From NCBI GenBank assembly GCA_947627185.1, contig CANQVF010000003.1:34843-98842 (forward strand): 64,000 bases of DNA, given 5' to 3'. The stretch comes from an uncultured Clostridia bacterium. GTDB taxonomy: Bacteria > Bacillota > Clostridia > TANB77 > CAG-508. A program made the position numbers and the translations under genes. Position 1 is the stretch's first letter. Every line of letters starts with the position of its first letter. Under the pieces are notes generated by a model. That model did no database searches, was not told where the DNA came from, and worked only from the letters and a program-made list of their open reading frames with translations. Of this stretch, positions 58,228-64,000 are shown one piece after another.

Positions 58228-59802
58228 ATGGAAAAAATTTTATTAAATCTTAATTTGATTTTAATATTAGCTTATTTTTATAAAGTTACTAGGCACGGAT
58301 TACATATTTTACAATTAGAAAATTATTATTTAGATAGATATGCAGTATGGATGAAAAGATATTTAAATAAAGTATTAAATATTAAAACAATAATACTTTT
58401 ACTTATACCATCTATATTAATTTTTATTAATAATGAAACAATCACAAAAATTGGTTTAATTTTTGAAATATTTATTTTATTGTATTTAATTTTTTCTTTT
58501 GAAAAAAGAAAAGAAAAAAAGCCATTTGTAGTAACTGCAAGAATAAAAAGAGTTTATATAACATATTTAATTTTATTTGCAATATTGGTATTTTGTGCAA
58601 ATATGTTTAATTTTAAATATGTAATGATAATTGCTAATGTTTGCACAATGCTTTCATATATATTTGTTTATATAGTTAGCTTAATAAATAAACCATTAGA
58701 AAAAAGTATAAGAAAAAGTTTTTGCAATAAAGCTAAACATAAATTACAAGAAATTCCAAATTTAAAAGTAATTGGAATTACAGGAAGTTATGGAAAAACA
58801 AGTACAAAGTATATTGTAAATACTATCCTTTCACAGAAATATAATACATTAATGACACCAGAAAGTTATAACACAACAATGGGTGTTGTAAGAACAATAA
58901 ATGAAAAATTAACATCTATGCATCAATTATTTATATGTGAAATGGGAGCAAAATATGTAGGAGATATTAAAGAAATAACAGATATTGTAAATCCTACTTA
59001 TGGAATACTTACAGCAATAGGACCTCAACATCTAGATACTTTTAAAAATTTAGAAAATGTAAGAAAAACAAAATTAGAATTAATAGATAGTCTTCCAGAA
59101 AATGATGGATTAGCATTTGTAAATTGGGAAGATGAAAATATAAGAAATTCAAAGATTAATAAAAATATGGTAAAATTTGGTTTATCAAATGAAGCAGATT
59201 ATTATGCTACCAATATTCATATAACAGAAAGAGGTTCATCTTTTGATGTAGTAATTCCAGAAAAAAATAGTATTAGTATAAAAACAAGATTACTTGGAAA
59301 ATTGAATATATTAAATATTGTAGGTGCAGTAGCAGTTGCAGATAAATTAGGACTTTCAGAAGAAGAAATAAAAATAGGCATAAAATATATAAGGCCAGTA
59401 CCACATAGATTAGAACTAAAACAAAATGCTAATGGAAGCATAATAATAGATGATGCATATAATTCAAATATTAAAGGTGCAAAAATGGCATTAGAAGTTT
59501 TAAAATCTTTTGAACATAAACAAAGGATTTTAATAACACCAGGAATTGTAGAGCTAGGAAAAGATTCTTTAAAAATTAATAAAGAATTAGGAATGAATGC
59601 AGCAGAAAGTTCTGATTTTATAATATTAGTAGGCGCAAAGCAAGCTATTCCAATATATAACGGAATAAAAGAAAAGCATTATCCAGAATCAAATGTTTAT
59701 ATAGCAGAAAATTTGCAAGATGCATTGTCTAAAATGAATTCTATAATAACAAACGATAGTGTTGTATTATTAGAAAATGATTTACCAGATAATTATTTAT
59801 AA
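58228..59802 (+). CDS. murF: MurF-type Mur ligase with N-terminal membrane segments
   Basis: A 524-residue Mur ligase preceded by about four hydrophobic segments (residues about 5-20, 45-95, 110-155), which ordinary MurF lacks. The catalytic body (about 170-524) has the ATP loop ITGSYGKTST, the middle-domain NIVGAVAVA segment, and DDAYNSN of the C-terminal domain. MurF adds D-Ala-D-Ala to UDP-MurNAc-tripeptide, and the following gene is the D-Ala-D-Ala ligase, which supports this assignment. The membrane segments suggest action at the membrane. GTG 58222 is an alternative start, but ATG 58228 is better spaced from AGGGGAAG. Confidence 0.85.
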   Translation: MEKILLNLNLILILAYFYKVTRHGLHILQLENYYLDRYAVWMKRYLNKVLNIKTIILLLIPSILIFINNETITKIGLIFEIFILLYLIFSFEKRKEKKPFVVTARIKRVYITYLILFAILVFCANMFNFKYVMIIANVCTMLSYIFVYIVSLINKPLEKSIRKSFCNKAKHKLQEIPNLKVIGITGSYGKTSTKYIVNTILSQKYNTLMTPESYNTTMGVVRTINEKLTSMHQLFICEMGAKYVGDIKEITDIVNPTYGILTAIGPQHLDTFKNLENVRKTKLELIDSLPENDGLAFVNWEDENIRNSKINKNMVKFGLSNEADYYATNIHITERGSSFDVVIPEKNSISIKTRLLGKLNILNIVGAVAVADKLGLSEEEIKIGIKYIRPVPHRLELKQNANGSIIIDDAYNSNIKGAKMALEVLKSFEHKQRILITPGIVELGKDSLKINKELGMNAAESSDFIILVGAKQAIPIYNGIKEKHYPESNVYIAENLQDALSKMNSIITNDSVVLLENDLPDNYL

Positions 59803-59863
59803 AATATATGCAATTAATTTAAATATGCATATATAAGAATATGTTTATAGAAAGGAAATTAAA

Positions 59864-61117
59864 ATGAAAATTAAAGTAGGTGTATTTTTTGGTGGAGCTT
59901 CAGTAGAACATGAAATTTCTGTTATTACTATGAATCAAGCAATTTCAAGTTTGAATCCAGAAAAATACGAAATAGTTCCTATATATATTGCTAAAAATGG
60001 AGTAATGTATACAGGAGATGATTTATTAGATTTATATTCTTTTAAAGATATGGATGTATTACTAAAAAGATGTTATAAAGTTGCTGTAGTAAATGATGGA
60101 AAAGGTGTAAAAGTAGTTAGAACACCAGCTCCATTAATTGGAAAAAGAGTTTTAAATACAATAGATGTTGCATTTCCAATAGTACATGGTACAAATTGTG
60201 AAGATGGAACAATAGCGGGTTTTGTTACACTACTTGGAATTCCTTTTGTTGGACCGGATATTATGGCATCTAGTATAGGAATGGATAAAATTTTACAGAA
60301 AAAAGTTTTAAAAGAATCAGGAATACCTGTTGTAGATTTTGTTTCTTTTTATTCATTAGAATACATAAAAGATGAAGAAAAAATATTAAAAGAAATAGAA
60401 GAAAAATTAGATTATCCAGTTATTGTAAAACCAGGAAATTTAGGATCTAGTGTAGGAATTAAAAAGGCTAAAAATAAAGCAGAATTAGAAGAAGCAATTG
60501 AATTTGCAATGGAGTTTGCAGATAGAATAATTATTGAAAAAGCAGTAGAAAATTTGAAAGAAATAAATTGTTCTGTAATAGGAAATTTAACAGAATGTGA
60601 AACATCAGTGTGTGAAGAACCATTTTTCTCTGATGAAATTTTAAGTTATGCTGATAAATATATTGGAAATGAAAAAACTAAAGGTGGAACTATTGGTGGA
60701 GGAAAAGGTGCTAATATAAAATTTGGCTCACAAAAATCTGGTGGAGCAAAAACAACAAATAATGAATTTTCAAACAAAAAAATACCAGCAGATATAAGTA
60801 AAGAAAAAACAGAAGAAATTCAAAGTTTAACTAAGGAAGTATTTAAAGTTTTAGGTTGTAGTGGAGTAGCTAGAGTAGACTTTTTAATAGATACTAAAAC
60901 AGATAAAGTATATGTAAATGAAATTAATACCATTCCAGGAGCACTTTCTTTTTATCTTTGGGAAGCAAGTGGAAAATCTTTTGAAAAGGAATTAGATGAA
61001 ATCATAGATATTGCAATAAAAAGACAAAGAGATAAGGAAAAATTAACTTTTTCTTATGATAAAAATATTCTTGCAATGCAAGGTGGAAGTAAAGGTATGA
61101 AAAGTGCACAAAAATAA
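59864..61117 (+). CDS. ddl: D-alanine--D-alanine ligase with a glycine-rich insertion
   Basis: A 417-residue ATP-grasp ligase. Seen in order: the N-terminal FFGGASVEHEISVIT; HGTNCEDGTIAGFVTLLGIP; the ATP-binding VKPGNLGSSVGI; and the catalytic end VNEINTIPG. Between about residues 268 and 305 there is a Gly/Lys-rich low-complexity insertion (for example GGTIGGGKGANIKFGSQ) just before the PADIS segment near the active-site loop, and the C-terminus is extended by about 25 residues; usual length is near 350. The sequence before the insertion resembles ordinary Ddl rather than VanA-type D-Ala-D-Lac ligases, but specificity is not certain. It follows the murF-like gene. Confidence 0.92.
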   Translation: MKIKVGVFFGGASVEHEISVITMNQAISSLNPEKYEIVPIYIAKNGVMYTGDDLLDLYSFKDMDVLLKRCYKVAVVNDGKGVKVVRTPAPLIGKRVLNTIDVAFPIVHGTNCEDGTIAGFVTLLGIPFVGPDIMASSIGMDKILQKKVLKESGIPVVDFVSFYSLEYIKDEEKILKEIEEKLDYPVIVKPGNLGSSVGIKKAKNKAELEEAIEFAMEFADRIIIEKAVENLKEINCSVIGNLTECETSVCEEPFFSDEILSYADKYIGNEKTKGGTIGGGKGANIKFGSQKSGGAKTTNNEFSNKKIPADISKEKTEEIQSLTKEVFKVLGCSGVARVDFLIDTKTDKVYVNEINTIPGALSFYLWEASGKSFEKELDEIIDIAIKRQRDKEKLTFSYDKNILAMQGGSKGMKSAQK

Positions 61118-61167
61118 TTTTGTGAAATTACACACTTTTTTAAAAAAGTTAAAATTTAAATAAAATT

Positions 61168-61383
61168 AATAAAAAAAATGAATTTATAAAATTTAAAAAA
61201 AACTTAAATTGCGCGAAGTGGTTCTATCTATAGATCAAACGAACTTTTCCGTGGGGACCGCTGAGGGCTGTTAAAGCGAATAGCTTGTTACAGCCCCAGT
61301 GGGATAAAGTGAGTTAGAGATATAGATAAACCACTGGGAGCAATAAAACAGCTAATTATATTTTATAAATTCATTTTTTTATT
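61168..61383. ncRNA. structured RNA of about 215 nt, possibly raiA-like; class unproven
   Basis: A GC-rich island without an ORF in A/T-rich intergenic DNA. An outer stem of about 24 bp (61168-61192 with 61360-61383, one bulge) encloses an inner stem AGTGGTTCTATCTATA (61217-61232) with TATAGATAAACCACT (61321-61335), and a GGGCTGT/ACAGCCC hairpin (61265-61271 with 61290-61296). Unpaired, conserved-looking words are ATCAAACGAACTT and GTGGGGACCGC. Both strands end in T-runs, so the strand is not settled. It is not a tRNA, tmRNA, SRP or RNase P RNA by the motifs I know. The size and spore-forming clostridial setting fit the raiA class; 6S RNA is another option. Confidence 0.55.
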
Positions 61384-61384
61384 A

Positions 61385-62164
61385 TTAGTATTTTTCAATG
61401 TATAATGCTTTTGCTATATAAGGTGTAATTTCACTAAAATTATACCATCCAGAACTGTTTATTTCATTTTCTAAACCATTTGGATTCGATATATAAACCA
61501 TTCCATTTCCATCGGTAGCTAAAAGTACCATATAATGAGATTTATTTGTCCATCTATTTTTTCCGTTTTCATTCCAAACGCATATAATAATAGGTCTATT
61601 TGTAAGCAAATGTTCAGTAAGGTATTGTTTAGAAAGATGTGGCCCATCATAATAAAAATCGGAATTTTCTATGTTAAAAGTTTTAGAAAGTTCTTTTGAA
61701 AAATTTCCATAATTTAAAACAGGGTAATATTTTTTTCGTAAATCCTCAGGAGTGTAATTTTTTTGATATCCGCTTAAAACGATTGACATAGCAGTAATTC
61801 CACATCCATTTTCTTCCATACTACCACCCCAATATATATTATTCTTCCAACTGCTTGTACCATTTTGTTTGTATTCAATATAAGTTTTTTTATTTGTTTC
61901 CACTGTTGTAAAAGTAGTAAAATATCCATCTTTATTTTTTATATTTTCTTGTCCTTTTCCTAAATAGTTTTCATTGTAATCTTGTTTAATTATTTCATAT
62001 TTTGAAGAATTGGTTATATTATTTATAAAATTAATAATTGAATTATTATATTTTTTATATAAATTTATTATTTCAAATAAAACTATTAAAATTATAATTA
62101 TTCTAAAAATTTTTATTTTTTTTCTTTTTTTATTAGATGTATGAACTGTTTTTCTATAATCCAT
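61385..62164 (-). CDS. membrane-anchored C39-like cysteine peptidase
   Basis: A 259-residue protein on the minus strand: a basic N-terminus, a membrane segment (about 20-38), a linker and a papain-like Peptidase_C39_2 domain (about 105-258). The catalytic Cys is in ENGCGITAMSIVLSGY, the His in NKSHYMVLLA and the third residue in ISNPNG. Such extracytoplasmic proteins are common in Clostridia; targets are usually unknown. GAAAGGA precedes the ATG. Its stop lies one base beyond the end of the structured RNA above, whose stem could act as its terminator. Confidence 0.85.
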   Translation of the reverse strand: MDYRKTVHTSNKKRKKIKIFRIIIILIVLFEIINLYKKYNNSIINFINNITNSSKYEIIKQDYNENYLGKGQENIKNKDGYFTTFTTVETNKKTYIEYKQNGTSSWKNNIYWGGSMEENGCGITAMSIVLSGYQKNYTPEDLRKKYYPVLNYGNFSKELSKTFNIENSDFYYDGPHLSKQYLTEHLLTNRPIIICVWNENGKNRWTNKSHYMVLLATDGNGMVYISNPNGLENEINSSGWYNFSEITPYIAKALYIEKY

Positions 62165-62352
62165 AATGAAATCCTTTCTTATAGGAGTTTTAATTAAGTC
62201 AAATTATATAAAAAACTTATTAAGAAAAAGTTAATGAAATCTTAAAATTTTATTAAACTAGAGCTTTATAAATTTTTTATTTGAGCTTACGAAATTTAAT
62301 CTTGTTAAATAAAAAAACACTAAAATGACATTAAAAAAATTTAATAAAAAAC

Positions 62353-62381
62353 TTCACAAAATTGTATGTAAATGATATAAT
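62353..62381 (+). promoter_or_regulatory. sigma-A promoter of the J-protein gene
   Basis: TTCACA (62353-62358), 17 bases, TATAAT (62376-62381). No CIRCE heat-shock inverted repeat is present, so this gene does not look HrcA-controlled. The rest of 62165-62417 holds nothing else recognised. Confidence 0.65.
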
Positions 62382-62417
62382 ATTTTTGAATTTTTTATGA
62401 GTTCGGGGGATGTTGAA

Positions 62418-63314
62418 ATGATTTTTAAAGATTATTACAAAATACTAGATTTACCAAATAATAAAGTTAGTATGACACAAATAAAAACTGCTTATAGAGA
62501 GCAAGCAAAAAAATATCATCCTGATGTAAATATTGCAAATTCAAGAAATGAAGAAAGATTTAAAGATATAAATGAAGCTTATAGAGTTCTTTCAGATAAT
62601 ATAAGCAAAAGAAAATATGATAGATTATGGAATAGAACTGTTGGTAGAAAAAATGCATCTTATGAAGAAAGTAAAAGAAAAAAAGGTTCTTTATCTAGTG
62701 ATTTCTTTAATATGTTTTTTGGAACAGCAGATGGAAATATTACTAGTAAAAAAGAAAAAATAAAAAAGGAACCAGCAAAAGGAGAAAATGTAGAAACAGA
62801 AATTAATTTATCAATTGAAGATGCCTTTAGAGGAAAAGAACAATTTATTGGTGTTAGAACAGTTGATGGAAAATTAAAGAAATTAGAAGTTAAAGTTCCA
62901 GCAGGAATTCAAAACAATGAAAAAATTAGAGTTGTAGGTCAAGGAAAACAAGGTAAAAATGGCGGTAAAAATGGTGACTTATTTATAAGAGTAAAAATAA
63001 AAAATGATGATAAATTCAAACTTGAAGGATATGATTTAAAATCTAATTTATATTTAACTCCTTGGGAAGCTGCCCTTAGTACAAAAGTTGTATTTCATGG
63101 AATAAATGAAGATGTGTCTGTTTATGTTCCAGCAGGAATTCAGAGTGGAGAAAAAATTGAAATAGAAAATAGAGGATATAAAGATGGGAAAGGTGGAAGA
63201 GGAAAATTAATTTTAGATACAAAAATAATGATTCCTAAAACTCCAAGTGAAAAAGAATTAGAATTATTTAAAAAAATGGAAAAGTTATCCACTTTTAATC
63301 CAAGAAACAATTAA
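62418..63314 (+). CDS. DnaJ-class co-chaperone, CbpA type
   Basis: A 298-residue J-domain protein. The J-domain (about residues 3-70) has the HPD motif (KYHPDVN) needed to stimulate DnaK ATPase. A short Lys/Ser-rich linker follows, then two beta-sandwich substrate-binding domains (about 120-295) with the repeats KVPAGIQNNEKIRVVGQG and VPAGIQSGEKIEIENRG. The cysteine zinc-finger domain of true DnaJ is missing, which makes it CbpA-like. Start ATG 62418 is chosen because GGGGGA (62405-62410) is well spaced and DYYKIL then lies at the N-terminus; an in-frame ATG at 62397 is less likely. No dnaK or grpE gene is in the window. Confidence 0.88.
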   Translation: MIFKDYYKILDLPNNKVSMTQIKTAYREQAKKYHPDVNIANSRNEERFKDINEAYRVLSDNISKRKYDRLWNRTVGRKNASYEESKRKKGSLSSDFFNMFFGTADGNITSKKEKIKKEPAKGENVETEINLSIEDAFRGKEQFIGVRTVDGKLKKLEVKVPAGIQNNEKIRVVGQGKQGKNGGKNGDLFIRVKIKNDDKFKLEGYDLKSNLYLTPWEAALSTKVVFHGINEDVSVYVPAGIQSGEKIEIENRGYKDGKGGRGKLILDTKIMIPKTPSEKELELFKKMEKLSTFNPRNN

Positions 63315-63335
63315 ATTGTTATATACATAGTATAA

Positions 63336-63364
63336 TTGACTTTTAAAATTTATTACTGTATAAT
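63336..63364 (+). promoter_or_regulatory. sigma-A promoter
   Basis: TTGACT (63336-63341), 17 bases, TATAAT (63359-63364), about 60 bases before the next ATG. Confidence 0.7.
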
Positions 63365-63427
63365 TAAAATGTATGTTTTCAAAAGATAAAATCACATTTT
63401 AAGAAACTTTTAAAGGAGTGTAAATAA

Positions 63428-63949
63428 ATGGTTGACGAAAGTTTGCATGGAAAATATTTTAGTATTACGGACCCAGAAGGGGTTACTACTGTAATTTATA
63501 AAGTAAATAGAACAGAAAAGGAGTTTTTAAAAAATGCTCCTAAGTATACTGTAGAAAGATTAGAGTTTACAGAAGAGTTAATTGGAACCAAAAAGAAAAA
63601 AACATTTTATATAAATAATCCTGCACCTGAAGGTAACCCATTGATTATTCTTTCATTTAGAAGTGATAAAGTAGTTGTAAATATGGGATTTTTAGATTAT
63701 GATATTATAAAAATTTCTAAAAAACCAATGCCAATGAAATTTGAAACATTATATTATGAAGAAGAAACTGATTATAAAGATTTTGCATATAATCCTAATA
63801 TGAAAAGACCAATTATAATATTAGATCCAGAAACTGGAGATGAAATAAAACCAATATTATATTTTGATGAAGAAGCAAATGAAGTAAGGGGAAAATGCAA
63901 ATTGAAACCTTATAAAAAATATTTTGCTTTTGAAATTACGCAAAAATAA
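63428..63949 (+). CDS. hypothetical soluble protein, unknown family
   Basis: A 173-residue acidic, beta-strand-rich protein without signal peptide or membrane segment. It opens with SLHGKYFSITDPEGVTTVIY and contains two Pro-rich turns (INNPAPEGNP and ILDPETGDEIKP). I do not recognise a family. ATG follows AAAGGAGTG behind its own good promoter. Another gene starts 15 bases after its stop, so it heads an operon that runs out of the window. Confidence 0.65.
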   Translation: MVDESLHGKYFSITDPEGVTTVIYKVNRTEKEFLKNAPKYTVERLEFTEELIGTKKKKTFYINNPAPEGNPLIILSFRSDKVVVNMGFLDYDIIKISKKPMPMKFETLYYEEETDYKDFAYNPNMKRPIIILDPETGDEIKPILYFDEEANEVRGKCKLKPYKKYFAFEITQK

Positions 63950-63963
63950 GAGGAGATATTATT

Positions 63964-64000
63964 ATGAATAATGAAGATAATTTGTCGAATATAGAAGAAA
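63964..64000 (+). CDS. start of a gene cut by the window edge
   Basis: ATG at 63964 follows AAGAGGAGAT (63949-63958) and opens a frame MNNEDNLSNIEE that runs to the last base. Only twelve codons are visible, acidic and polar; no product can be named. It is probably cotranscribed with the preceding gene. Confidence 0.5.
   Translation, partial: MNNEDNLSNIEE

Noticed and set aside
61168..61383. tRNA, tmRNA, SRP RNA or RNase P RNA at the structured element
   Set aside because: No cloverleaf, no tmRNA or SRP hallmark words (for example GGAAGGAAGC) and no RNase P core motif; length and stems differ.
1..64000. CRISPR array, prophage or complete insertion sequence
   Set aside because: No regularly spaced identical repeats, no phage structural genes and no transposase ORF were found; only a transposase-like relic and MITE-like elements.

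Overview
The window is strongly AT-rich and looks like a chromosomal segment of an anaerobic, endospore-forming member of the Clostridia, probably a gut resident. The evidence is a SpoIIE phosphatase and the germination protein YpeB (sporulation), the HydE/HydG/HydF maturases of [FeFe]-hydrogenase and the oxygen-sensitive NrdD/NrdG ribonucleotide reductase (anaerobic life), and a bile salt hydrolase (gut). Codon use (AGA, TTA and AAA rich), G-rich Shine-Dalgarno sites and TTGACA-17-TATAAT promoters are low-GC Firmicutes style. No tRNA, rRNA or CRISPR array was seen. I cannot name the species.

Layout. 0-5 kb: hydrogenase maturation operon (TM1266-type regulator, hydE, hydG, hydF) behind a terminator-containing leader. 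5-8 kb: membrane GT2 glycosyltransferase, then a small scarred region with an ECF sigma fragment, a DUF1016/YhcG-type nuclease between two ~60 bp direct repeats, and the tail of an Rpn-type gene. 8-12.2 kb: ferredoxin-domain aldo/keto reductase, a leucine-rich-repeat protein, an anchored protein and a guanine deaminase. 12.2-16.8 kb: two-component system with a membrane-anchored partner and a target operon (F420-ligase-like gene plus VanY-type carboxypeptidase). Tandem ATACA boxes on an exact 11 bp period lie upstream of both units. 16.9-26 kb: heterodimeric ABC exporter, a GT8-diacylglycerol glucosyltransferase fusion with a PlsC acyltransferase, and a GntR/YtrA-regulated ABC-2 transporter. 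26-34.5 kb: accessory zone with DUF1848, an XRE membrane regulator, a MATE pump, a bile salt hydrolase and three toxin-antitoxin loci. Two of these are type I systems (a small hydrophobic peptide plus an RNA) that ordinary ORF calling misses; the third is a RelB/YoeB type II pair.

34.5-48.4 kb: cyclophilin-like secreted protein, Crp-type regulator divergent from nrdDG, cardiolipin synthase, a TetR-MMPL export module bracketed by two inverted copies of a ~165 bp palindromic MITE-like element (the MMPL gene is broken by a frameshift and carries about nine ~78-residue ectodomain repeats), then an unknown membrane protein, an MBL-fold protein and a flavodoxin. 48.4-64 kb: DUF362 protein, ABC exporter, SpoIIE, a second diacylglycerol glucosyltransferase, YpeB, an alpha/beta hydrolase-MurF-Ddl operon, a GC-rich structured RNA (about 215 nt), a C39-like protease, a CbpA-type J-protein and two genes at the right edge.

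The best candidates for undescribed biology are the type I toxin-antitoxin locus at 29.8-30.2 kb (the toxin mRNA 5' end repeats the antitoxin RNA and is complementary to its own 3' end), the Fst/par-like locus at 33.4-33.7 kb (toxin frame interrupted at an A7 tract), the 11 bp phased regulator arrays, the MITE-bracketed MMPL module and the structured RNA at 61.2-61.4 kb.
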